Source: JBPOIS01 sp052034295
Lineage (GTDB): Bacteria > Pseudomonadota > Gammaproteobacteria > Pseudomonadales > Moraxellaceae
Assembly: GCA_052034295.1 (NCBI GenBank)
Contig: JBPOIS010000078.1
Span: 1-7,918 of the forward strand
Length of the DNA stretch: 7,918 nucleotides
Direction: 5' to 3'
Below, piece by piece: positions 1 through 6,554 of the stretch. How positions within the stretch are numbered: the stretch's first letter is position 1; every line of letters starts with the position of its first letter. Made by a program: the position numbers and the translations under genes. The notes beneath the pieces were generated by a model, which was not told the origin of the DNA, did not search any database, and was given only the letters and a program-made list of their open reading frames with translations.

Positions 1-762
<762 letters not shown>

Positions 763-912
763 AGCAATCTCGGGTAACGCCAGACGGTTGATGTAGGTGG
801 GGGCAAATGGTCGATCCACAACCCGGAAAAGTGTTGCAAAAGGCATCGGCACCCTTGCCCTGATTCAGTTTTGTTTGCACCCTGATCACTGGGGTGAAAG
901 GATAAAAACCGT

Positions 913-1173
913 ATGATCATGTTGACAGCGTTGCTGGGGCTGGTCGTGGTGGCCTGGGTCGTCCGGCTTTGGCGTATGCTGCCAGAACGAAAGTCTGCGC
1001 CGCCAGCCCCGCCCACCTCCATGTGCCTGTATACCCCCGCCATGCATGGCTCAGGTGAGCTGATTCGATTTCATGTCCGCGACTGGCCTGAGGCATTTGA
1101 GCGGGCGGCCCGTGCCCGGGCAGAAAGCTCCGCTGCCGAGCCTGCCGCAAAACTTGCATCAAAAAGGCGCTGA
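913..1173 (+). CDS. Small predicted membrane-anchored protein of unknown function
   Basis: I do not recognise this 86-residue protein. The N-terminus is strongly hydrophobic (residues 1-20, including TALLGLVVVAWVV) and is followed by RLWRMLPERK, so a single signal-anchor helix with a cytoplasmic basic side is likely. A Pro/Ala-rich linker (29-35) follows, then a polar region with GELIRFHVRDWPEAF (48-62), and an Ala/Arg-rich, probably helical, basic tail ending KRR. A purine-rich AAAGGA lies about 10 bases before the ATG, which supports this start; a second ATG two codons on is also possible. The third positions are mostly G/C but less uniformly than in the neighbours. It is divergent from uvrB across 150 bp and is followed by a possible terminator near 1197-1235. 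The call rests on the ribosome binding site, hydrophobic N-terminus and codon pattern, not on homology, so it could still be a chance frame. Confidence 0.55.
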   Translation: MIMLTALLGLVVVAWVVRLWRMLPERKSAPPAPPTSMCLYTPAMHGSGELIRFHVRDWPEAFERAARARAESSAAEPAAKLASKRR

Positions 1174-1196
1174 TCGCGTGCCCCGGTTGCGGGCGG

Positions 1197-1235
1197 CCCG
1201 TCAGGGCTTCCGCGCTGACGGGTGCGCTGGTTTTT
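1197..1235 (+). terminator. Possible intrinsic terminator after the small membrane protein
   Basis: CCCGTCAG (1197-1204) and CTGACGGG (1215-1222) form a perfect 8-bp stem with a 10-base loop, 24 bases after the stop codon. The T run (1231-1235) starts 8 bases beyond the stem, farther than in a canonical terminator. Function is therefore uncertain, although the position fits. Confidence 0.4.
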
Positions 1236-1298
1236 GGTGCCCTCTGGTTTTTCAGGTCTGTTGACTGCGCCACCGGATCCAGGGCAGTTTTTGGACAC

Positions 1299-1326
1299 AA
1301 AAAAGCCCAGATCAATGTCTGGGCTT
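1299..1326 (-). terminator. Rho-independent terminator of the tRNA-Asn unit
   Basis: On the minus strand, AAGCCCAGA and TCTGGGCTT form a 9-bp stem around a 6-base loop and run straight into six T's (1304-1299 on the minus strand). It lies about 31 bases past the tRNA 3' end, as expected for a monocistronic tRNA transcript. Confidence 0.9.
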
Positions 1327-1356
1327 GCTTTGCAGAAGCACTTGGCTTCCTGTATA

Positions 1357-1432
1357 TGGCTCCCCGACCTGGGCTCGAACCAGGGACACACGGATTAACA
1401 GTCCGTTGCTCTACCGACTGAGCTATCGGGGA
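1357..1432 (-). tRNA. tRNA-Asn, anticodon GUU
   Basis: This is a complete 76-base tRNA on the minus strand with an encoded 3' CCA (1359-1357). The acceptor stem TCCCCGA pairs with TCGGGGA and is followed by discriminator G. The D arm contains AGCTCAGTCGGTAGAGC. The anticodon arm is ACGGA-CTGTTAA-TCCGT with anticodon GTT at 1399-1397, and the T arm has GGTTCGAGCC. It closely matches the known bacterial tRNA-Asn consensus. It stands alone, with its own promoter at 1449-1477 and its own terminator at 1299-1326, between uvrB and the aminotransferase. No intron or mismatch disrupts a stem. No tRNA fragment or integrase is seen nearby, so this copy shows no sign of being an occupied integration site within the window. 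Confidence 0.98.
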
Positions 1433-1448
1433 ATCGTCGGTGAGGCGT

Positions 1449-1477
1449 ATATTAGGGACCGGGCCGGGGGTGGTCAA
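1449..1477 (-). promoter_or_regulatory. Sigma-70 type promoter of tRNA-Asn
   Basis: On the minus strand, -35 TTGACC (1477-1472) and -10 TAATAT (1454-1449) are separated by exactly 17 bases. Transcription would start near 1442, about 10 bases before the mature tRNA 5' end. The bases after the -10 (ACGCCTC) are GC-rich, as in stringently controlled stable-RNA promoters. A seven-base T run (minus strand) just upstream of the -35 could act as an UP-like element; that last point is inference. Confidence 0.85.
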
Positions 1478-1508
1478 GCACTTTTCCAAAAAAACCATTC
1501 AAGTGCTT
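1476..1508. repeat. 8-bp inverted repeat around an A/T tract, overlapping the tRNA -35 box
   Basis: AAGCACTT (1476-1483) and AAGTGCTT (1501-1508) are perfect inverted copies flanking a 17-base loop that contains seven A's (1488-1494). The left arm overlaps the last bases of the tRNA promoter -35 element. In aminotransferase read-through RNA it could form a weak hairpin, and as DNA it could be an operator. Either role is speculative. Confidence 0.4.
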
Positions 1509-1516
1509 AATTGCTG

Positions 1517-1540
1517 ACCATCCCGGCCACCGGGACTGGT
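1517..1540 (-). terminator. GC hairpin just after the aminotransferase gene (weak terminator candidate)
   Basis: TCCCGG (1521-1526) and CCGGGA (1530-1535) form a 6-bp stem with a 3-base loop. It can extend by ACCA/TGGT with one bulged base. It begins 6 bases past the aminotransferase stop codon, but no T run follows it directly on the minus strand (the T7 run is about 22 bases further on). It may instead be a 3'-end protecting hairpin. Confidence 0.35.
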
Positions 1541-1545
1541 TTGAC

Positions 1546-2748
1546 TCAGTCCTCCACGCCCTCGATGCTGTCGGCGGCGGCCTTGATGCGGCGCAGCGCC
1601 TCAACCAGCACGTCATCGCCCGTGGCGTAGCTGATGCGCATGAAGCCCCCCAGACCAAAGGCATCGCCCGGCACCACCGCCACGCCGGATTTTTCCAGCA
1701 GCCAGCCGGCAAACTCGGTGCAGGAGTTCAGGCCCAGCGCCTTGATGAGTTTTTTCACGTTGGCGTAGGCATAGAAAGCACCGTCTGCCGGGGCGCAGCT
1801 GATGCCACGGATGGCATTCAGGCCATTCACCACCAGATCATGGCGGCGCTTGAAGGCTTCGATCATCGGCTGCAGCACGTCCTGCGGGCCATTCAGCGCA
1901 GCTTCGGCCGCCACCTGGCTGATCGAGGTCGGGTTGGAGGTCGATTGCGACTGGACGTTTTTCATCGCATTGATGACCTTGGCCGGGCCTGCGGCATAGC
2001 CAATCCGCCAGCCGGTCATGGCATAGGCCTTGGACACGCCATTGAGCACGAAGGTGCGGTCATACAGGTCCGGGGCCACGTTGACGATGTTGTAAAACGG
2101 CTCATCGGTCCAGCGGATCGGCTCGTACATGTCATCCGAGGCCACAAACACCTGCGGGTGGCGGCGCAGTACTTCGGCCAGCGCGGTCAGTTCGGCCCTG
2201 GTGTAGATCATGCCGGTCGGGTTGGACGGGCTGTTCAGCACCAGCAGCTTGGTGCGCGGGGTGATGGCGGCTTCGAGCTGTTCCGGGGTGATCTTGAAGC
2301 GCTGTTCTTCGGGACACTGGACGATGACCGGCTTGCCTTCGGCAATGATCACCATGTCCGGATAGGACACCCAGAACGGCGCCGGGATGATGACTTCATC
2401 GCCGGGGTTGATGAAGGCCAGCGCCAGGTTGAAAAACGACTGCTTGCCCCCGCAGGACACCAGAATCTGGTTTGGCTGATAGTCGAGGTTGTTGTCGCGC
2501 TTGAATTTGGCGATGATGGCTTTTTTCAGGCCGGGGGTGCCGTCCACGGCGGTGTATTTGGTGAAACCGTTGTTGATGGCGTCGATGGCAGCCTGCTTGA
2601 TGTGCGCCGGGGTATCAAAGTCGGGTTCACCCGCGGCCAGACCGATGATGTCGTGTCCGGCGGCTTTCAGCTCGGCGGCCTTGTTGGTGACGGCCAGTGT
2701 GGGAGAGGGTTTGATGGCATTGACGCGATCAGACAGTTGATAGTCCAC
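1546..2748 (-). CDS. Class I PLP-dependent aminotransferase, aspartate-aminotransferase type
   Basis: Predicted cytoplasmic fold-type I transaminase, most likely exchanging the amino group between aspartate (possibly also aromatic amino acids or prephenate) and 2-oxoglutarate. The 400 residues match the family length. Visible motifs are GLAAGEPDFDTP (36-47), KYTAVDGTPGLK (64-75), the SCGGKQ cofactor-phosphate loop (98-103), PAPFWVSYP (122-130), NSPSNPTG (172-179), and SDDMYEPI (204-211) with the PLP-ring aspartate. The Schiff-base lysine K240 sits in SKAYAMTGWRIGY, and R371 in MRISYATG should bind the substrate carboxylate. The frame is open farther upstream, but residues before the GTG at 2746-2748 look non-coding. 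The GTG gives the family-like start (V/M)DYQLSDRVNAIKPS with a weak AGAGAG site ahead of it, and a good -10 element lies at 2783-2788. The exact substrate cannot be fixed from sequence, so no symbol is given. Confidence 0.95.
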   Translation of the reverse strand: MDYQLSDRVNAIKPSPTLAVTNKAAELKAAGHDIIGLAAGEPDFDTPAHIKQAAIDAINNGFTKYTAVDGTPGLKKAIIAKFKRDNNLDYQPNQILVSCGGKQSFFNLALAFINPGDEVIIPAPFWVSYPDMVIIAEGKPVIVQCPEEQRFKITPEQLEAAITPRTKLLVLNSPSNPTGMIYTRAELTALAEVLRRHPQVFVASDDMYEPIRWTDEPFYNIVNVAPDLYDRTFVLNGVSKAYAMTGWRIGYAAGPAKVINAMKNVQSQSTSNPTSISQVAAEAALNGPQDVLQPMIEAFKRRHDLVVNGLNAIRGISCAPADGAFYAYANVKKLIKALGLNSCTEFAGWLLEKSGVAVVPGDAFGLGGFMRISYATGDDVLVEALRRIKAAADSIEGVED

Positions 2749-2782
2749 GGCTGCTCTCTGTGTGGGTGAAAAGACAGGGCAA

Positions 2783-2788
2783 AGTATA
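2783..2788 (-). promoter_or_regulatory. Likely -10 element of the aminotransferase promoter
   Basis: The minus strand reads TATACT, one base off consensus, 34 bases before the GTG start, which would give a leader of roughly 28 bases. No good -35 hexamer lies 16-18 bases upstream, so the promoter may be weak or activator-dependent. Its position supports choosing the GTG rather than any upstream start. Confidence 0.5.
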
Positions 2789-2873
2789 GCGGATTGTCGG
2801 CCCGGCGGCAGGGCTATCTTGTCGGCATCCCCCACCAACTGACGCCCAGCACACCAGCGTCGCGGTCCACCGC

Positions 2874-3176
2874 TCAGCGCAGCCAGCCGACCAGCGCCAG
2901 CAGGCCCAGCCCCACCAGCCACAGCCAGCGCGGCCAGCCGGGATTCGGCGTGAGCGGTACATTCTGCGGGGACTGTGGGGACGACACACGCCGATGGGGA
3001 AAAAATTTCGTCCAGCTCAGGCCAGAGCCCGGCAGGCTGGTGGTCAGCCGGGTGCCGCGCCGCGACAGGTTTACCCGGCCACCCCGCCCGCCCACCGACA
3101 CACTGGTGCTGCGGTTGCTGAGGTTGAGGCGCACGCCGGGCAGCAGTTTGATGGATTTCCGGAATCGAAAGCCCAT
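2874..3176 (-). CDS. DUF4236 domain protein with C-terminal membrane helix
   Basis: A 100-residue protein whose first 55 residues match the DUF4236 pattern as I know it: MGFRFRKSIK, PGVRLNLS, then a Ser/Gly-rich segment SVSVGGRGGRVNLSRRGTR (25-43), ending LPGSGLSW (48-55). The function of this domain is unknown. A basic, Ser/Pro-rich linker (about 56-80) follows, then a hydrophobic helix WLWLVGLGLLALVGW (84-98) ending in LR. The protein is therefore probably tail-anchored in the inner membrane with the DUF4236 domain in the cytoplasm. The ATG is preceded by a strong AAAGGAGATT (3181-3190), so the start is well supported. It lies 203 bp downstream of the M16 peptidase and 125 bp upstream of the aminotransferase, on the same strand; a shared transcript is possible but no functional link is evident. 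Confidence 0.85.
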   Translation of the reverse strand: MGFRFRKSIKLLPGVRLNLSNRSTSVSVGGRGGRVNLSRRGTRLTTSLPGSGLSWTKFFPHRRVSSPQSPQNVPLTPNPGWPRWLWLVGLGLLALVGWLR

Positions 3177-3180
3177 GATA

Positions 3181-3190
3181 AATCTCCTTT
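3181..3190 (-). promoter_or_regulatory. Strong ribosome binding site of the DUF4236 gene
   Basis: The minus strand reads AAAGGAGATT, ending 4 bases before the ATG; the AGGA core is about 8 bases from it. It fixes the start of the DUF4236 gene and is the best Shine-Dalgarno in the window. Confidence 0.8.
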
Positions 3191-3197
3191 TTAGTGA

Positions 3198-3212
3198 ATT
3201 AAATCATTAAAT
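3198..3212. repeat. Tandem ATTAAAT repeat in an AT-rich island
   Basis: ATTAAAT occurs at 3198-3204 and 3206-3212, period 8, inside an A/T-rich stretch (about 3188-3219) that contrasts with the roughly 60% G+C window. It lies just upstream of the DUF4236 ribosome binding site and may keep that leader unstructured or contribute to a promoter. No convincing -35/-10 pair could be assigned. Confidence 0.45.
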
Positions 3213-3229
3213 TAAACAAGACCTCAGCT

Positions 3230-3247
3230 TGCAGGCGGGAGCCTGCA
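3230..3247. repeat. Perfect 7-bp hairpin between the M16 peptidase and DUF4236 genes
   Basis: TGCAGGC (3230-3236) and GCCTGCA (3241-3247) are separated by GGGA, a GNRA-type tetraloop on the plus strand. It is followed on the minus strand by AGCTGAGGTCTTGTTT, with no uninterrupted T run, so it is a poor intrinsic terminator. It could be an RNA-processing or attenuating hairpin or a protein site. Confidence 0.45.
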
Positions 3248-3379
3248 GACCGACGCGGCCAAACTGGAAGCTGCGCGCGCTGGCGCATCACCCGTCCAGC
3301 CCCAGCCTGCACCCGGCCCGCCCGCCTGTCAAGCCAGCCCCCTCAGGGACCGGCAAGCCTCGGCCCACACCCCGGCGGG

Positions 3380-6313
3380 TCAGATTTTTTTGATCTCAAA
3401 GCCCAGCGCTTCCAGTTCGCGCTCACGGGCATAGGGGGCCAACACCGCCCGGACCGGCTGCCGGGAGGCCAGATAAGTGTGGGCCACCCGGCGCAGGTCT
3501 GCGTGGGTGACCGCCAGCAAGGCACTGCGAAACTGCTGGCGCTGCTCCGGGGTACGGCCATGCAGCAGGGCCACACAGGCACTGATGGCCTCACCCGCGG
3601 GTGAGCCGGGCTTGTCCATGCTGGCCATCAGGCCGAGAATGGCCTCTTCCAGCCAGCGTGGTTCATGGTCTTCCTGCTGCATGAAGGCGATGCTGGCCTC
3701 AAAGTCGGCAAAAGTCTCCTGCAGGCGCGGGTCCCGGTAGCTGTAAAACACAAAGGCGGCCGCATTGGCATCATAACTGGCCCCGCCGCCATAGGCCCCG
3801 CCCTGCTCACGCAGCGCCCGGTGCAGAAAGCTGTTGCGCAGGTACGGCCCGAGCACCATCAGCGCCGGGGCGTCGGCATGCTCCAGGGTCACCGCCGCGT
3901 GGCTGGCGGCGCAGAATTGCACGTTGCTCTGCACCAGCCAGGCCACAGGCCGGTCCGACTGGTCCACCTGACCTTCGCCATAGTGCTCGACCCGATTCAC
4001 CGCAGGCCGCACCGCAGTCCACAGCGATTCCAGCGTGTCCTGCAGGTCCTCCAGCGAGGGCTCTTCAGCCACCAGCAAAAACTTGCGCGGCAACTGGATC
4101 ACCTGATGGTGAATCTCCCGGAGGTCTTCGATGACCTGATCGAGGACTTGCGGCTGCGCGTTGATCTGCTCCAGCAACAGGCCCAGCGCCTGCAGGGCCG
4201 GCAGGCCCCGGGTGGCATAATCAATCGCAGCCAGCTTGCTGTGGGCCCGGTTGGCGGCCAGCATGGCCTGATTGTGGCCGGCATTGACGATGCGGGTTTT
4301 CCAGCGGGTGTAGCGCTGTTGCATCAGCTCCAGAATGCGGTCTTTTTCTTCAAAGCGCAGGTTGATCCAGATCTGCTTGAGCAGGGCCATCGCCTCGGGA
4401 TGGCGCACCAGCGCCTTGGTGCTGATCATCAGCCAGCTGGTCAGGTGCTGCGGGTCATGGGCATGGGTGCGGCTGCTGACCGCGCAGGACACCCCGCCAG
4501 ACAGTTCGGTCTGTTTTTCCTGCACCTGCAGGTAGCTGAGGATGCCCGCGCCCAGCTCGCCAACCAGACTGCAATACAGGTTGAAGTGTGGCTGCGCCAG
4601 CAGGTGATTGGGGATCGGCAGCAGGATTTTCTGGTAATACAGCCCATTGGTCCCGGCGGCATAGCGGTACAGCTTGGCCGGATAGTGCTCGGACAGCGGC
4701 ACCACGTCACCCGTGGCAATGTGCAGCTCGGCCGGCACATCGTCCAGACCGACCTTGGGCAGCAGTTCCACATCGTCCGGGGTGGCCTGCCGCTCGGCCA
4801 GCAGGCGGGCATCCTGTTGCAGCTGCTGCCGCTGCGCTGCGCTGAGCTGCGCCTCGAGGTTGCCGAGTTTCATCTGCTCGGCCACCCGGTCCCTGGCGCT
4901 TTTGCGGCCATCCGGGGTCAGGGTCAGCCGCACCCGGTGCGGATTGTCGAGCAGGTAGGTGCGGATCAGCCGGGGAATGAAATCCGGGTCCTGCACCTGC
5001 TCACGCAGCTGCGCCAGCAGTGGGTCCAGCGCCCACACCGACAGCGGATCGCCGTTGTGCACGGCACAGTTCAGCCCTCCCAGCAGCAGCCCCAGCCCAT
5101 AGGGCATACCATCACCGCCGATTTCACGCTGGGACAGCTCGATCTGGTGCAGCACCGCCTCGATGCGTTCGGCACTGGGGGGCTGCGCGGCCACCTGTTG
5201 CAGCACCTGCAGCACGCCCTGCTCAAAGGCGTCGGCATGTTCGGGTTCGCTGCCCGCCAGCCCACACAAAAAAGCCATCTCGTAATTGCTGTCTTCCAGC
5301 CCGGTCAGGGCCGCCGGAGACTGGCCCAGTCCGCAGGTCTCCAGATACTGGCGCAGCGGCGACGCCGAATCCTCCAGCAGCACCCCCGACAGCAGGCGCA
5401 GGGCCAGCCGGTTGGCAGTGTCGGTCATTTCTGACAGCAGCCAGCCGAGCACATGGAAGGTTTTTTCACTCAGATCGGTGTCGTCCACCGCATACGGGGC
5501 CTGCACCGTCACCGGGGCAGCGAGGCGCTGTTCACGCTGCGGCCGGATCGGCTGGGCCTGCAAAAACTGCCCCAGGGCCTGCTGCTCAAAAGACGCATGC
5601 AGTGCTTCGGCAGGGATATTGCCAAAGGTCATGAACACCGCATTGGAGGGGTGGTAGTGTTGGCGGTGAAACTCCAGCAGATCAGCATGGGTCAGTTCGG
5701 TGATGTGCGCCGGATCGCCGCCGGAATTGTAGTGATAAGTGGTGGTGGGATACAGGTGCTCGGCCAGCGTGTGGTAGAGCTGGTCATTGGGGCTGCTCAT
5801 GGCCCCTTTCATTTCGTTGAACACGATGCCCTTGTAGCTTGGTTTGCCCTGCTCATCCAGCTCGACACGGATGCCTTCCTGGGCAAAATCCAGCCGGTGC
5901 AGGCTGGGAAAAAACACCGCATCCAGATACACCGACAGCAGGTTGTCAAAATCCTGGCGGTTCTGGGTGGCAAACGGATACGCGGTCCAGTCTGCCGAGG
6001 TGAACGCGTTCATGAAAGTGTTCAGCGAGCGCTTGATCATGGAAAAAAACGGATCGCGCACCGGAAAGCGCCGCGAGCCACACAGTACGGTGTGTTCCAG
6101 CACATGGGCCACCCCGGTGGAATTCATCGGCTGGGTGCGCAGCGCCAGCATGAACACATTTTCATCCGACGCTGAGGCCAGATGGTAATGGCGCGCCCCG
6201 GTCATGCGGTGCCGGTATTCCTGGAACACCACCGACAGCGATTCAATCGGCGCTTCCCGCAGCAGCTCAAAGGCCGGGTGGCTGGAGACGGTAACTTCCA
6301 TGGACTGACTCAT
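3380..6313 (-). CDS. M16C zinc metallopeptidase, PreP/insulinase-like
   Basis: A 977-residue peptidase of the PreP (presequence protease) type, which in characterised members is a clam-shell enzyme degrading unstructured peptides. The inverted zinc motif HVLEH gives H70, the catalytic base E73 and H74; the third ligand is E167 in FNEMKG, at the spacing expected for M16C. Other family blocks are LNTFMNAFTSADWTAYPF (97-114) and VYLDAVFFPSL (128-138). The middle region (about 450-700) fits the M16C-associated domain. The second, inactive half carries R835 and Y841 in REQGGAYGGG, the arginine-tyrosine pair PreP enzymes use to bind substrate. The length matches the family, so the gene looks intact. 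No signal peptide is seen, so a cytoplasmic location is likely. The ATG at 6311-6313 has GAGGTG just upstream; an in-frame TTG ten codons earlier is less likely. It is divergent from the kinase gene. Confidence 0.95.
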   Translation of the reverse strand: MSQSMEVTVSSHPAFELLREAPIESLSVVFQEYRHRMTGARHYHLASASDENVFMLALRTQPMNSTGVAHVLEHTVLCGSRRFPVRDPFFSMIKRSLNTFMNAFTSADWTAYPFATQNRQDFDNLLSVYLDAVFFPSLHRLDFAQEGIRVELDEQGKPSYKGIVFNEMKGAMSSPNDQLYHTLAEHLYPTTTYHYNSGGDPAHITELTHADLLEFHRQHYHPSNAVFMTFGNIPAEALHASFEQQALGQFLQAQPIRPQREQRLAAPVTVQAPYAVDDTDLSEKTFHVLGWLLSEMTDTANRLALRLLSGVLLEDSASPLRQYLETCGLGQSPAALTGLEDSNYEMAFLCGLAGSEPEHADAFEQGVLQVLQQVAAQPPSAERIEAVLHQIELSQREIGGDGMPYGLGLLLGGLNCAVHNGDPLSVWALDPLLAQLREQVQDPDFIPRLIRTYLLDNPHRVRLTLTPDGRKSARDRVAEQMKLGNLEAQLSAAQRQQLQQDARLLAERQATPDDVELLPKVGLDDVPAELHIATGDVVPLSEHYPAKLYRYAAGTNGLYYQKILLPIPNHLLAQPHFNLYCSLVGELGAGILSYLQVQEKQTELSGGVSCAVSSRTHAHDPQHLTSWLMISTKALVRHPEAMALLKQIWINLRFEEKDRILELMQQRYTRWKTRIVNAGHNQAMLAANRAHSKLAAIDYATRGLPALQALGLLLEQINAQPQVLDQVIEDLREIHHQVIQLPRKFLLVAEEPSLEDLQDTLESLWTAVRPAVNRVEHYGEGQVDQSDRPVAWLVQSNVQFCAASHAAVTLEHADAPALMVLGPYLRNSFLHRALREQGGAYGGGASYDANAAAFVFYSYRDPRLQETFADFEASIAFMQQEDHEPRWLEEAILGLMASMDKPGSPAGEAISACVALLHGRTPEQRQQFRSALLAVTHADLRRVAHTYLASRQPVRAVLAPYARERELEALGFEIKKI

Positions 6314-6352
6314 GTACACCTCAATCACGATAAACCGGCGCAATCCTGCGGT

Positions 6353-6383
6353 GGCCTGCAGGCCTGCTGGGACGCTGGCCTGC
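6353..6383. repeat. Three GGCCTGC copies with overlapping palindromes in the divergent intergenic region
   Basis: GGCCTGC occurs at 6353-6359, 6361-6367 and 6377-6383, with starts spaced 8 and 16 bases apart. The first two create perfect palindromes GGCCTGCAGGCC (6353-6364) and GCAGGCCTGC (6358-6367). They lie 40-70 bases upstream of the M16 start codon, a position suitable for an operator. No regulator can be named, and the hexamer GCCTGC is not rare in this GC-rich window. Confidence 0.4.
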
Positions 6384-6438
6384 CATTATGGCGGGGATTG
6401 TCCAGCCGGACCAGCGTTTATACCCGAAACCAAAGGGC

Positions 6439-6458
6439 TTTTTTTGCAGGTTTTTTTT
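6439..6458. promoter_or_regulatory. Two phased T tracts upstream of the kinase gene
   Basis: T7 (6439-6445) and T8 (6451-6458) are separated by GCAGG, so they start 12 bases apart, close to one helical turn. Such tracts can bend DNA or serve as an UP-like element for either divergent gene. No stable GC hairpin precedes them, so they are not a typical terminator. A weak TTTATA lies at 6417-6422, but no good paired -35 was found. Confidence 0.3.
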
Positions 6459-6554
6459 GCGCCATCGGGGGCAGCGCATCACGCAAACGCTGTTGTCTGC
6501 TCCGGCATTGCCTGACACACTGCGTGCCTGATCCTGATGACTGAGACTGTTGAG

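Noticed and set aside
763..912. Possible LexA/SOS box upstream of uvrB
   Set aside because: Only a short CTGATTCAG palindrome was seen (860-868). No 16-bp CTGT-N8-ACAG-type site is present, so SOS control is not supported by this region.
1840..2769. 309-codon plus-strand frame antisense to the aminotransferase
   Set aside because: It covers the well-conserved aminotransferase, shows low-complexity Gly/Val/Asp/His composition and has no recognisable domain.
2749..2922. N-terminal extension of the aminotransferase reading frame upstream of the GTG
   Set aside because: The extra residues are Gly/Ala/Arg-rich, are not aminotransferase-like, and overlap the likely -10 element at 2783-2788.
3248..3379. 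Possible promoter with TTGACA between the peptidase and DUF4236 genes on the minus strand
   Set aside because: A perfect-looking -35 hexamer is present in the GC-rich stretch, but the sequence 16-18 bases downstream does not resemble a -10 element.
3665..5434. 589-codon plus-strand open frame antisense to the M16 peptidase
   Set aside because: The opposite strand is an unmistakable peptidase with intact catalytic residues. The antisense product is His/Gln/Arg/Leu-rich with no motif, typical of GC-rich shadow frames.
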